Below are positions 25,276 through 36,886 of a stretch of DNA of 64,000 bases, piece after piece. The stretch's first letter is position 1; each line of letters opens with the position of its first letter. This DNA is from Druceiella hillmani. Its lineage: Eukaryota; Arthropoda; Insecta; Lepidoptera; Hepialidae. The notes beneath the pieces were generated by a model. The model did no database searches. It saw only the letters and a program-made list of their open reading frames with translations, and had not been told where the DNA came from. The stretch is taken from positions 38,824,501-38,888,500 of the forward strand of contig JAYKKI010000007.1 in NCBI GenBank assembly GCA_039881145.1, in the 5' to 3' direction. The translations under genes and the position numbers were made by a program.

Positions 25276-27059
25276 AGCATATCTCTAGTTACTAGGTTAT
25301 TACTCTTCAAAGCATAAGAGTAAGAACTTGGTTGCTCACATCTTTTAAGGTTTTTAATGCAAGCTTATCGAATACCTCTTACTAAAAATGCATATCCTGC
25401 TAAACATACTTACTAAAAGGCGTCTTTAATGACTTTTCGCTCGATGATATCTTTAAGAGAAAAATTATCCCCAAATTCCATGTGACTAAAAAAATAAAAT
25501 ATAATAATTCAGATACGTTTTTAAGTAAAATATTATCGCTATTAAAATTTAATTCAATTTTTAATTATCGTGCTGTGATATATTGGTGGACAGATGGACA
25601 AAGGCGTTTAGCAAAATATAATGGTTCTCTCACTGCCATTTGTCTACAACAATCTGAAAAGGAATAAACATATTTTTATATATTAAATAATCTTAAAATA
25701 TTATAGATAAAATTAAGAGCAACAATAAAAATGATGGGGAAAACATATTGTAAACCGTTGTACAAATGTTCGGTTAGCCGATATGATACAAATAAACATA
25801 AAAAAATATGTTTATCATAATTTAAAGATCTTCAAATGAACTGTACCAAGCAAGAATTATACATAATAAATTTGTAGCAAATATGATTTTATTTCATACG
25901 ATTCAATACGTGAGTAAATTTATAAAAAATGGTGTTTCTTAGAGATATGTAACTTTAAAATGAAAAAGAAATAATCTTGAAAATATTAGCTTTATTTAAA
26001 AGGTAATCATATGCCCTTTTTTTAAATACGACTTTAGGCACATGGGCCTCGCAACTGGCATGTTCGCAATCTATGTAGTACAATACAATACGAAACGTAA
26101 ATTTGCAATGTTAACTCTCTAGTAACTTTATGATATAGTACTATAACAATACTTATTCGACAAAAAAGTATGAAATATAAGGTAATTACAAAATCAAATA
26201 ATTATAATTGAATTATCTTTGAAAATTCTTGCTGAAGAGGAATTAGAAACGCTAGTACTGACTGTATTCACATCCAAAACCTTTCTTGGTCAACTGAGAG
26301 ATTTCACATAAAAAAAATGATAGTTACCTGGTTACTTTTCTATTTACTAACACTAACACATAAACCGGTTAAAATGAAAAATTGAAGAAAAGATAATTTT
26401 TTATTTGTTATCCAGTGTGCAATTTGACCATGAATGTACAAATTTTGAACTATACTCACAGGTCTTTAAGGGTTATAATTTGCTTAATAATAATATAGAC
26501 GAATTTTTTATTTTACCATTTTTAGATTTACAAATTTTGGTTCTACCGAAATTTTTCTCTTTATTTAAATTCCAAAATCAGCTACGCAAATAATTTGTAA
26601 ATGTGGTACTTATACAAATATTCTAAATTTTATGCAAATAAATAATTATTTCAGACAAATAATGTGTAACGATGAACTTTCAAGAGGATACGAGGCATCG
26701 AACCGTAATGTTGCACTTTATCCAATTTTCTAAAAAATGTATCTTGAAAAAACTTGTATAGATGTAAAAATTACTTATACACATGTTGCATCAAAAACGA
26801 ATAATATTACTTTCTTATAAATAAACTTTCTTGCTATTAGCAATATTTTTAATACTCTTTTTTTTGCTATAAGTTTTACGTGCACCTTCTTATAAATTTT
26901 TATTACGCGTTTAATTTATAAATTATCAATATATTGTTCTTTTTTCCAGATTACTATTACATGGAAGTGTAGATATTTACACTTTATAGAGATATACATA
27001 ATATACATACATATGTGTACGTTTGAATTTATCTTATTGTAAAATACGTTAGCTTAGGT

Positions 27060-27266
27060 TTGAACTTGTCTGTTGCACTTCCTCATTTCTTAGCTAATAT
27101 ATTTGACCTCAACTTAGCTGATCTTGTCAATTATAATAAAAATTATGGTTATTCATATTATCCACTGATTGGATATATGACAATTTCTTCCAACGGTATG
27201 AATTATACAGACTGGGCCTTTACGTTCGCCTTCGATTCGCTTATTATTGAAGATATTTATTTATGA
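27060..27266 (+). other. Short open frame, probably not a gene
   Basis: The frame (TTG start) ends TISSNGMNYTDWAFTFAFDS and further residues. The unit V counterpart near 53,150-53,310 reads ATSSTGMNYTD, then a stop where the tryptophan codon TGG has become TAG. The block is well aligned, but most substitutions are non-synonymous. I regard it as duplicated DNA that happens to be open in unit IV. Confidence 0.2.
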
Positions 27267-27730
27267 ATATTTCAATTAATCTGGACTAAATTTTGTTAAA
27301 TGGTATATAACATTATAACGCAATTCATAAATTCAATCATTATATTTAAAAGAAAATAAAGCTGACAACAAATAAATAAAAATAATTTTAAAACCAATCC
27401 CCAGTTTGTCAAATTCCATTTGCATCCTTATATATTTTTACATATTACTTAGTGCGGTCTTGATAATATTAGTTCTTTTTGAAATTAACTTCAGCAAATA
27501 CCAACAATACTTTGATCCTTTCTTTTTAAATTTACCTATATCCTTTTTTTTAATTTACTTCAACGAATACCTACAAGATAAACCGAACAAATTTATATTC
27601 TCCTTTAATACTCATAATTATGATACTTAGCTTTATTTTGCATTAAAGTACATACACAATCACGCACTATAATCTATAGAACGATAAAGTTCAAATCGAA
27701 CTTCCCTCAGTAAATAAACAAGTGCTTAAA

Positions 27731-28120
27731 CGTAATTCGATCCGATTGTAAATCCGTTGAATTTTCGAATTCAATGGTGTCGTAGCAGTGGAGTACCAGT
27801 CGCAGACAAGTTAATTACGGGCTATAATTGAACTTAAATTGGACGTCCGGGAGTTCGATCGCTGCTACGCGGCTGACCCACTACGTCTCTACGCTATCTC
27901 TCCGTAGATACCGGACCAGATAAAGCGTTATCGAGCTAATCAACAGTGTACCATTATTATGCAAGTGGGAATCTGAGTAATTCATGCGAGGTTAATTGCT
28001 TTGATTCATGCTTTATCAGTTAATCAATCAATTCAATGCACATTTTAATTGGGGGTTTCTCTCCATTCGATAGCCTTAGAATGAAATAAAACATGTTACT
28101 ACTGTTACAAATATGCTAAG
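27731..28120. promoter_or_regulatory. Conserved non-coding island 1 (unit IV copy)
   Basis: A GC-richer stretch well conserved with 53,939-54,310, containing blocks such as 'ttttcgaattcaatggtgtcg', 'agtggag', 'tcgatcgctgctacg' and 'cccactacgtctctacgc'. It is dense in TAAT cores (ttaattac, ttaattgc) and has an 'aatcaatcaattcaatgcac' string, the kind of homeodomain-type site clusters found in insect enhancers. Small indels of non-triplet length between the copies argue against coding. Function is inferred only from conservation and composition. Confidence 0.45.
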
Positions 28121-29002
28121 TATAATTATTAGAAAATCTACTTGTGTTAAGAAGAGCACAGTGTTTATTCATAGTCGTATACATCTGAATGTCACGTTAA
28201 ATCAAAACTAATATTAAACTATGTTATTATGCTTTCTTGATTGTTCAATATATTTCGTTAGTTTATTCTTAAAATAGGTCTATTTTATTATATACTGACA
28301 AGTCAAACATGTGTTAAACTTAATATAACCATTTTCTAACATTTGAAGAACTTTTTGGTATTCATATGAATGTAGGGTGTATCAAAATTAAACTAGATAT
28401 AAATTTCAAAATAGATAACTAAGTTAAATAAACTTGTTAAGTAAGAATAGAACTTGCTATCTGGTATTTCCGTACGTATTTATTTATTTGTTATGGGTTT
28501 GAACAAAGTCAATTATACTCAAAGCATAATAATGGAATGATCATAATAATAAAACCAATGCTTATTATTTTAGAAATGAAATGCTTTATTTTTAATTTTA
28601 TTCTTTCCAATACCAATCTTCGACTGGCGTATTATAACTTCAAAATAATTTTGAAATATTAAATAAAAATAGATTTTATGCAAATATACAATTTTTCCTA
28701 AAATGTTATAAATTGAATTGAATTTCTTTTTTTATATGTACAGGAATGCCAAATCTATAAATATTTATATGCGAGAATAAGTGTGATCAAAGATAAATTA
28801 TTGTTAGTTACTTATTGCAAATTAATACTATTAAAATTATGTGCTATTAACAAAATATCCCCATGCCTTATAAAAATTTATTACTAGAATATGTTATGAA
28901 CTGACTTTGCTATATGTAAAAACTTTAAATGTCAAACATCAAACTGTATTCACGCCAACAATTCTATAATGTACTAACTTTCAATCAAAGCTTTATAAGC
29001 TC

Positions 29003-29160
29003 AAAGCCCGGCACTCACGTCAATTGCATTAGGCATGCCGACCAATGTAATTATCGTTGATTACCAACGTAATTAATAATGGACCGAATTAGCTTGTACC
29101 AAGGTATAGTGGCTTTTACCATATTAGATTGCCGAAAGCCGTGCCTAGAAAGTGACTTCA
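29003..29160. promoter_or_regulatory. GC-richer island present in unit IV, missing from unit V
   Basis: The block runs from 'agcccggcactcacgtcaat' to 'cgaaagccgtgcctagaaag' and contains three TAATTA/TTAATTA-type cores plus 'aggcatgccgacc'. Flanking sequence resumes in unit V at about 54,800 and 55,472, but nothing like this island lies between. It resembles the other conserved islands in composition, hence the regulatory guess. Confidence 0.3.
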
Positions 29161-31171
29161 AAAGCATAAGTTATTTTATGTTCATTTTTTGTCAGAAACT
29201 TTATTAATAGATTTTACTTGATTTAAATATAAAAAATTATTACTAACGTCAAACCCAAAAGTTCAACTAGTTATGAATGAAATACAGTCTGATATATAAG
29301 AAGTAACTGAAGAAATATACCAAGTAGGTCATCTGTGCTACTATAACTTAGTATACAATTGATGACTAGATTAGAGATCTACAGATGAGTATGATATAAA
29401 TATGGAATTTGTCTCTCAACAACGAATTTTATTTTTGGTTTACGCCATTACTTTCTTTGAATAATATAATATAGTAGCATTTTACCTGCTAATTTGCTTG
29501 CATAGACTACTTAGTTCATCCACTTGTTAAATAATGAGATGCCTATGCAGTGGTTAATCATGTCGTCATGGTCGGTAATGCGCACCTTTACTTTAATTTT
29601 TAACTTTTTAATGTCATTTAATACATTTCAATTTCTTTTTAAGGCTTCATAAAATCCAACGGTAAAAGACTCAATTCAATTTACTGAGAAATTTCAATGT
29701 GATATAAGTAACAAAGCGCCGTGAGGCTATAGAATAAAGGTTATAGAAAAAAAGAAATATTAAAAATACAAAATAATTCACCAAAGAAAATTACAACTTT
29801 CGAAGACATATAAAACTTTCCAACGATACCATCGCCAAATACAATGGATAGGTTTTGTTGGGCGAATATCTACTTTGTCATAAATAGAAAACGACTAGAA
29901 AAACTGGCACAGTGCCTATTCAGTATTTGTCTATATCTCTTGAAAATAATGATACAAATAATCGTAACAAGTGTAATAAAAGTTCTCAATAAATTTTTGT
30001 TCTCATCAAAATACTCGAACTAGAAATTTCAAAAAATCTAGATTTTCGTCAAATTCATGGTTGAAAAATTTAAGGAAAGCGAGTGGTCCGACAACTAGCA
30101 CTTTATTTTCAAGCTTAGTATTTCTTTTCCTAATTAAATTTTATATGCAATGAAAGCCATTTCAATGGTGGGAACCAAAATAATTTTTTGTTCTATTTTA
30201 CAAGGGTTCAAAGGAGACCGACAAAAATCAATATAGTGTTGCCCTAGAATGTTAAAAAAGAGCAGTGAGACTCTTAAATAGATAAAATGGAAAAATAAAT
30301 TTTACACTCTAAAAAATTGTATTTATATCGTCGATCAGACAAAGGAGAACCTTTTATTTTTTTATGAAACGTTATATTTTTTCACAATTATTTTATGAGT
30401 ACCATTTCTATAGTATGCTTTTAAACAGCAAGATGGAAAAAGTACACATTGTAGCTCATTGTATCTTCCATACACATATTTAACACATTAAGCAATAAAA
30501 CTCGCAGGAATGACAGGGTCAAAGAAATAAGGTTAACAACAGAATGAATAACAATGTAACTTAACAGTTTATTTTTAATTAATTTAGGTAATGGCTACAA
30601 ATTAAAAAAAAAAGATAATAATATTGATTACCTTTTTTAGTAATTCCTAAAAAGTCGTTATGTACATCGTTAGATTTTTATTGTTTCTCATCAACAATTC
30701 TTTCTGTATTAAAAATATTATGTACCCGCGACTATAAAGATATTTTTTTTTATAGACTATAAAGAAACATATTACATATGTAGGTCTAATTCCGCGATCA
30801 GAAATTTTTTTCAGTCTTCCTGTTGGCTTAATAATGTCAAAATAATCGTTTTCTTATATCTTTAAAATAACCTCTAAATGACTAAAATTATATGACAAGC
30901 TATTAATAAAACAAAAAACTATCATTCCAAAAATTAAATATAATTTGTTTTCTCTTCTCGTACAAATTCAATTCCACTACATAAATTCAGAAAACCCCAT
31001 TAAAATGTTTGCATTGCCACGTTTAATAAAATACTCGCAATATACTAAGTCTATATAAGTTGACGATTGCCAGGTTTTCGACACCACTACATCAAAAGTA
31101 TTCGGAACAAACTTCCTTTACCGTCCAACCTAAAACTTGGCATAATATTAATTTATTTTAGTCACTAGCCG

Positions 31172-31660
31172 AGAGCAGAACACAATTTATTATTCAATTC
31201 TAATTAACGAACTCCTTTGAGAGGCGACTTTGTTCCAGGGTACCTATATATTACTGCTTTATCTACCCAAGTGTCCTTGCCTCAAGTTTTTTTATATTCG
31301 CTATCAGATACACAACATTGGCCGGACGACTTACGAGAGGCTTTATAAGAAGTCCCACCGCCGTTATCTGCTTGTCAACCAATTTTCTCAGCCATATAAG
31401 TTTTATCTAGCATCCGTATCTCCGCTCCGCTGGTGCGGGAAGCGTTTTTGTCTTTTATTTAACTTTACGTTATTTTTTACAAGTTACGTGTGTTTTTATT
31501 GGCGCGTTAGCTGCGGAACCTTAAGGTAATATCAGTTGACGTTGCGTTTACGAAGTTATACTTTGATTAAGATAATTGCGTGTTTTAAGGTTATGTTGCT
31601 TGTATTAAGTCGTTTTATCTTTCAGTACTTTTCGTCGCATTTACCTTTATGAACAAGTAT
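31172..31660. promoter_or_regulatory. Conserved non-coding island 2 (unit IV copy)
   Basis: Near-identical to 57,367-57,860. It contains a 99-codon open frame (31,230-31,529), but comparison with unit V shows about eleven amino-acid-changing differences against two silent ones, and TGG to TAG shortens the frame in V. It is therefore not evolving as protein. A 'ctatataagt' TATA-like string lies about 120 bases upstream (31,051) in IV but is not kept in V, and 'ccttaag|gtaata' near 31,522 could be a splice donor. A 5' untranslated exon or lncRNA start, or an enhancer, are all possible. Confidence 0.4.
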
Positions 31661-33330
31661 ATGAGTTTATTTAAAGTTTATTTGCTTCCCTGCCCCTTTT
31701 GCTAACCCACTATGGGTTACAATTTTTTTTTATTGACTTACCTAAAATAATAATTTCAAACGATTATTTTTATTACATTTGGTTAAAAACCAAAATTGAA
31801 CTATTTTGTACTTTATAAATTAGAAAACTCAGCTTTAACAAATTTTAGTGGTTAAAACTGCCATCAGATTTTTTTCCGACTCCGAGTCTCTGCCTTAAAA
31901 GGAAAAAAATGGAAAATTTTTAAGATCCTTCTTTCGTCCGTCTGAAAGAACAGTTTTTCATAGAAACCGTGTCAATTGAAAATTTTGCAAAGTAATGAGT
32001 CATATTAACCAGCACATATCTAAATGATTAATACTTAGAAATATTGATATGAAAACTTTAGAGAAGGCAAATAAAGTAACCGATTTTTTTTAATATCATG
32101 TGTTGTACAAATCATCAACTGAAAAAATAAAACGTGAGTTATATGAAAAACACTATTTTTTCTCCGTATTTCATATGAAAGAGTCGTAGAAAAATCATTG
32201 AAAATATCCGCAAAAAGTATGTTTTTCTCCATATTTTCTCTGAAACTAAGTTAAGATTATGAGAAACATAGTTTTATTAGAAATTTGGCCGAAGGGTATT
32301 TGAAAATTATAGGGATGATTTAAAGTTCCATGATGTTTGAGATAATCACATCATTTTTACGACCGTAAAAGATGCACGATGCGGTATATATTTATGATAT
32401 ATTTATTATATTTAGATGCCGAAAAATAGCATTATATTTATAAATAGTTTAATGGAAACCCGAAATTCACGTATCGGTCCAACTAATAGATTAAATAAAA
32501 ATATATGACACAGTAAGTTATTGAGAAATGACCAAGTTATACAACTTTAATAGCAGGATGGACGGATAGACTTTATGAATTTTTTAGAGCTGCTACGGAA
32601 TCCCAAAAATACAAAACCTCAAATATATGGTAATATTTATACATGGACTAAAGCCCAAATATATGGTAATATTTTTGAGGCCCAAAATACATTGAACACA
32701 CTGATTTTAAAATTATTTTAAGTCGTTCAAAATAGGTTAAATTCAAATAATATATTTCTCTGTTATCCAGAATAGACACAATTAGAATTCGATAAATATT
32801 TATTTTAGTTCAAAGTGAAAGAAAATTCTTTCTTTTTCTGTTTTCACAGCTGAAGAAATGTTTAAACGAAAATTTAATAGTCTTATAAATTTCAAAGTCG
32901 TTTTGAAAAGACGTTTCATTAACTTGAATTGAATTTGGTGAAGAGTAATTTCCATAATAAAATATAATAGATTTTGGTGATAATCGATTTTGGTCAAACG
33001 AAAACATGATCACCTAGCAGTGAATTAGATGTTTTCATGATAAGTCGATATCTTTCAATACTGGTTAATTAAATCGTACATTACTGATAATTATAATTTT
33101 AATATTTCTATTTTACTTAAAGTTTATATCAACTATTATTCTGAATAAACAAACTAATTAGTTTTAACTTTATTGCATCAAATAAATTTACTCCACAAAA
33201 ATTCGTTAAAGGACATATTGAGCTGCAATAAACAAAAAATTGTGGGTGTTGCTTGTCATCATCTGAAAAAAATTTTTTTTTTAAATAAATTAATAATTAT
33301 ATCTTTTCTTAACGTGTGACGTGTTTACAG

Positions 33331-33391
33331 TATATAACACGAATTACTGAAAAACATGCCAAATTGTTTTTTCGGTAATTCGTGTTATATA
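33331..33391. other. Hairpin with 26-bp stem, conserved in unit V
   Basis: Left arm 33,331-33,356 (tatataacacgaattactga and following) pairs with 33,365-33,391 with one bulged T and one G-U-type pair; the loop is about 8 nt. The paralogue at 58,886-58,946 keeps the hairpin: the wobble position is a full A-T pair there, while one other pair is lost. The total of about 61 nt is in the size range of a microRNA precursor, but it could equally be the relic of a small palindromic transposon. Confidence 0.5.
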
Positions 33392-35199
33392 TTTCCGAAA
33401 TCCCCGTAAACATAAAAAAATTTAGTAAAAGTATTTTAGAACATAACATATTTTCCAACCATATTTTTTCGAAATTTACGCATTTTCGAAATGGTAATGT
33501 TGACCATTAATATCGAGAGTTAAGGTAAAGAAAACTAGTAAATTTCGAAATATTTTACCCCAAGAAATTTTCATTATAGAAAATTGGTAAGGTCTCTTTT
33601 ATTTGATAAATATTTTTTTGTATATGAAAATAAATGATATTTTAACCAACATTATTCACATTATTAGCAATATGATTATACATGCGCTGAATGCGCTGAA
33701 CTGAAAGAAAAAATACGCAAAAATAGATTTACAGTTGAGCAGAATGGAATAAAATATTCGTAATAACTTGGGGAAAAATTGTGGAATATTTTTTTTTAAT
33801 TGCTGAGTACTTAATTTATTTTTCTTGGAAAATAATAGCTTCAAAACAATGTATCTCTTGATCGATAAATAAAAAAATTAATATTGTAGTTAAGAAGTTT
33901 AGAAGCAGTAATTTTTTTACAAAAATCGGCATTTACAAACGAAAACGAAAATCTCAAAGGTAATTTTATTTATTATTATGTCGATGATCTAGGTTGTTTT
34001 TATTTTTTTTTATTAAAGGCAATAATCAATAAAAACAATGATAATTAAATAACCATTCATGTAAGAGTCGTAGCAATTCTTACGTACTCACATCAAAAAT
34101 TCATCGACGAATTGTAGCGAACAATGGAATTATACATCGATTTTCTTATTTCTCAACAATACAATTTTGGCCAATGTCCGAATACATAAATCTAAAATAA
34201 AAGTAAATATATATTTCCAGTTTTAACATCATGTCTAAATAACAGATTTTACATCTAAATAATATCTGTATATACTCGCGCTCTTTTCAATGACTGAATG
34301 ATAACTGATTGACTGTGTGGAGCTACAGAAATCATAAGCGTAAATTGGTAAGATAAAAGTATAAAATCTTTCAAGTCGATTTATACAATACATTACAACA
34401 TCCTTTTCTTCGTAAGAAAAGCCCCCAAGTCAAAAAACAAATGAAATTATTTAATATATTATTCCAATAATCGCAAAATTGCAACACTGAGTAAGTGAAA
34501 AGAATTTAACAATTTTTTTACTAATTTATGTCAATACCGGTCATTACAATTATATTAAAATGCCCAAAACTAATTAAATTTTAAACCTGGTTGCGTGTAG
34601 TTACCAAATGGCTCATTGTGAGTAATTATTCATAGCAGTTAAAATAAAATGACAATTTTCTTGTATTATTATCATTTGGTTATCATCTCATAAAAAGCAC
34701 AATAATTAAAAATATAGCATGAATACATCAATCGTCCTACAGAAAACAAAATGATCTACACTATATTTCCCTATAAATATATGAATATCACCCGCGGCGA
34801 ATTTCTGATAATCGAAACAGAGATATTTTACAATAGGTACATTGTAATATGATATTTGTTATCTTATTTTCTAATATGTTTCTTGTGTATTTTTGTATTT
34901 TTCTAATGTGTATTCTTCTTATTTTCTACTATGATATTTAATCCGAATTAATAATACAAAATAAGCAGAAAGCAGTATTTCGCTGTTTAATTAAAGATGT
35001 GCAATTAATTTTTTTACGTAATGTTCAAGGTGATAAAAGATGTTTACTAATTAGTTAAGTACTTAAAGATATTTACATAAATAGAAAGGCAGAATCTTTC
35101 GAAATAAATTACAATTTTATCTTTACTAATCTTTAGAAATAATATACATCTTTAGAAATAAATTACTAATTTATTAAAACAAATAACTATACATAATAG

Positions 35200-35969
35200 A
35201 CAAGTAATCGATTGTAACTGACATTTATCTTTTCCGACTACTCTCATGCATAATTCCAGCGTAGCGGCACACCCACGACGGTGATCACCGCCACTTCCTG
35301 GCGCGCCCCCGTTGATTAGTTTTTCCGACGCAGCCACCTACAACAACATAACGGCGGCATAAAGAGAACACGCACAATATCTGCATATCAAAAATGTGTA
35401 TTATGTGACGAGGGAGCGCCATACGAACGAATTCCCGCCGGCAAACATAATATTTAAAGGCACCCTCTTTCCCTTTCCGCTATCTCCCCTCCCGACCGGA
35501 AACCCCGAGTCGATAAGACCACAACAGGAAATAAAGTCGAGTAAGTGGTTGATAACATATCAAGAGGAAGACGCGTTTTATTGTTTATCCTCAACTATTT
35601 ACCGGAAAGTCTATTCTTGTGAATGTTCCTTTTTCTTTTTCTGGGTTCGCAACTTGCGGGCGCTCGCCTCGGCACTTTGATCGTGATGAGTTTAAGGCTA
35701 CATCGTTTTAAGAAATTAGATTAGGGTTTATCGTGGAAAGGAAATAATGGAATTTAATTATATTGGGTTACATGTAAGAGGCAACAAAAATTTACAGAAA
35801 CTGCTAGCTATATCCAGTTTCCTTAATATTATTAACACTATTCGTTTAAATGCGGGGATGTGCAAATGATGATTAAAATATTATATATTTTCTTTATTTC
35901 CCTCAAATATTTTTCAGTTTTCAATGTTGTTTGGCTACCACTCTTTTTCTTTTCCTCTCTCGCTGCTGG

Positions 35970-35972
<3 letters not shown>
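35200..35972. promoter_or_regulatory. Conserved non-coding island 3 (unit IV copy)
   Basis: This GC-richer stretch is the best-preserved part of the duplication. Over 35,560-35,700 I count about 7 differences in 150 bases against 60,965-61,105. It includes 'cttcctggcgcgc', 'acgaacgaatt', 'acaggaaataaagtcg', 'gtggttgataacatatcaag' and a pyrimidine-rich 'ttcctttttctttttc' run. Open frames here (for example 35,396-35,680) are broken by stops and non-triplet indels in unit V. ETS-like GGAA, GATA-type and caudal/Abd-B-type ATAAA strings are present. A regulatory or non-coding RNA role is inferred. Confidence 0.45.

Positions 35973-36064
<92 letters not shown>
35972..36064. repeat. (TA)n microsatellite at a duplication breakpoint
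   Basis: About 90 bases of TA begin immediately after 'gctgctggctga', exactly where alignment with unit V breaks (61,383). Alignment resumes at 36,223/63,338. Unit V has a 1.95-kb insertion-rich segment instead of this tract. Confidence 0.95.
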
Positions 36065-36066
<2 letters not shown>

Positions 36067-36676
36067 ATTTTTTTAATTTATGAGCTGCTGTAATATATGA
36101 TTTCATCTGAAAACCAAGCACGATTAATAAAGGAGGTAGTGATTTTTTTTAATAATTGATGGACAATTGATCAATGATGTTAATAACTTTTTAGCAAAAC
36201 TAGATCTATTCAATTCTAAAAAATTGTTTTTAAAAAAAGGATTTGTTTCATTATTGCCCATAACCATATATTTCTTTTATATTTAAATTGATTCAACCGT
36301 GATATGTAAAATTATAATATTAAATTGTTTAAAAATGTTCATCCTTCACTTCATTTATCAAAATCTTAATGACAAATGTTAATAATGATTATCTGGTGGT
36401 ACAAACACTATTATATTCTTGAATATATGCGGATTATTTTAAAACAGAATAAAGATAATAAAAAATCTTCATGTGAAATTCCAAAAACCCATCCTTACTA
36501 TTTACGTTGTGCGACGTTCCCATCTCAGTTTTATAAAAAGAATAACGAGACATTGAAAAGCTTGTCAACCATGTAAAATACACTCTCAAAAGTTTTCACA
36601 AAGGAAGAAGTCATTAGAAAAAATGTTAATTCCACCGTATTTCCACGCCAGTATATTTTCGTACATTGTTTGCGAA

Positions 36677-36886
36677 ATGCGTGCTCTGCTCCTTTGTCTT
36701 GTTTTCATTTCTCTACGCAATTACGGCGTGCATTCCCCAGGCTACTCAATATACTCTCCAGCCGCACAGGCTGCCAACAACTCGCTCGATTATACACACC
36801 GTAGTGACAATTCAAGCTATATGTGGTTTTCGAAAGCTTTCTTGGTCCGAATTTATTATTCATATATAGAGAATATATTGAGATAA
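36677..36886 (+). CDS. Possible small secreted protein (69 aa), hypothetical
   Basis: The frame begins MRALLLCLVFISLRNYGVHS, a good N-terminal signal sequence (basic residue, then a leucine/valine-rich core), followed by PGYSIYSPAAQAANNSLDYT. The GY.YSPAAQAA composition is reminiscent of low-complexity insect cuticular proteins. I prefer the ATG at 36,677 over the in-frame ATG at 36,623 because the signal core then sits at the N-terminus. An overlapping frame starting with TTG at 36,666 also looks hydrophobic at its start, so the signal-like composition may be shared by chance. The remainder ends in a tyrosine-rich segment without recognisable domain. No copy exists in the window to test selection. 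Confidence 0.25.
   Translation: MRALLLCLVFISLRNYGVHSPGYSIYSPAAQAANNSLDYTHRSDNSSYMWFSKAFLVRIYYSYIENILR

Larger units (their letters stand above)
19190..27700. repeat. Duplication unit IV, left part
   Basis: Anchors include 'ttaagtatatattttggtctatttgggca' at 19,275 (matching 51,927), 19,481 (matching 13,619), 19,646 (matching 2,645), 20,088 'gttatcggttgct' (matching 3,144), 20,384 (matching 3,525 and 45,225), 23,030-23,530 (matching 12,225-12,700 and 48,380-48,900), 24,600-24,840 (matching 49,770-50,030), 25,340-25,420 (matching 50,740-50,815), 26,460 (matching 52,480) and 27,170-27,260 (matching 53,210-53,310). The stretch corresponding to 45,700-46,480 of unit V, which contains the 'caagagaaggtatttaatgac' block, is missing here. 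Similarity to unit V is by eye about 70-80%. I recognise no functional gene. Confidence 0.8.
27700..36512. repeat. Duplication unit IV, right part (closely matches unit V right part)
   Basis: From about 27,730 to 36,512 the sequence matches 53,939-63,643 nearly base for base, with long identical runs such as 'accatttctatagtatgctt' (30,401 and 56,661) and 'ttctcagccatataagtttt' (31,384 and 57,582). By-eye identity is near 90%, clearly higher than in the left part. Differences are mainly small indels, the one-sided insertions listed separately, loss of the island at 29,003-29,160 in unit V, and local divergence around 28,640-29,190. No gene is recognised; preserved GC-richer islands are listed separately. 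Confidence 0.9.

Noticed and set aside
27406..27630. Hydrophobic 74-residue frame resembling a membrane protein
   Set aside because: In unit V (about 53,480) the frame is soon broken and the hydrophobicity follows from T-rich DNA.
27840..27900. tRNA-like 'gggagttcgatcgc' string
   Set aside because: No acceptor or anticodon stems can be folded around it; I found no tRNA or rRNA gene in the window.
31230..31529. 99-residue frame with a 90-residue counterpart at 57,427
   Set aside because: The copies differ mainly at amino-acid-changing sites, one gains a stop, and there is no recognisable domain; conservation is at the DNA level.
35396..35680. 94-residue frame in island 3
   Set aside because: Stops and non-triplet indels in the otherwise highly similar unit V copy destroy the frame.
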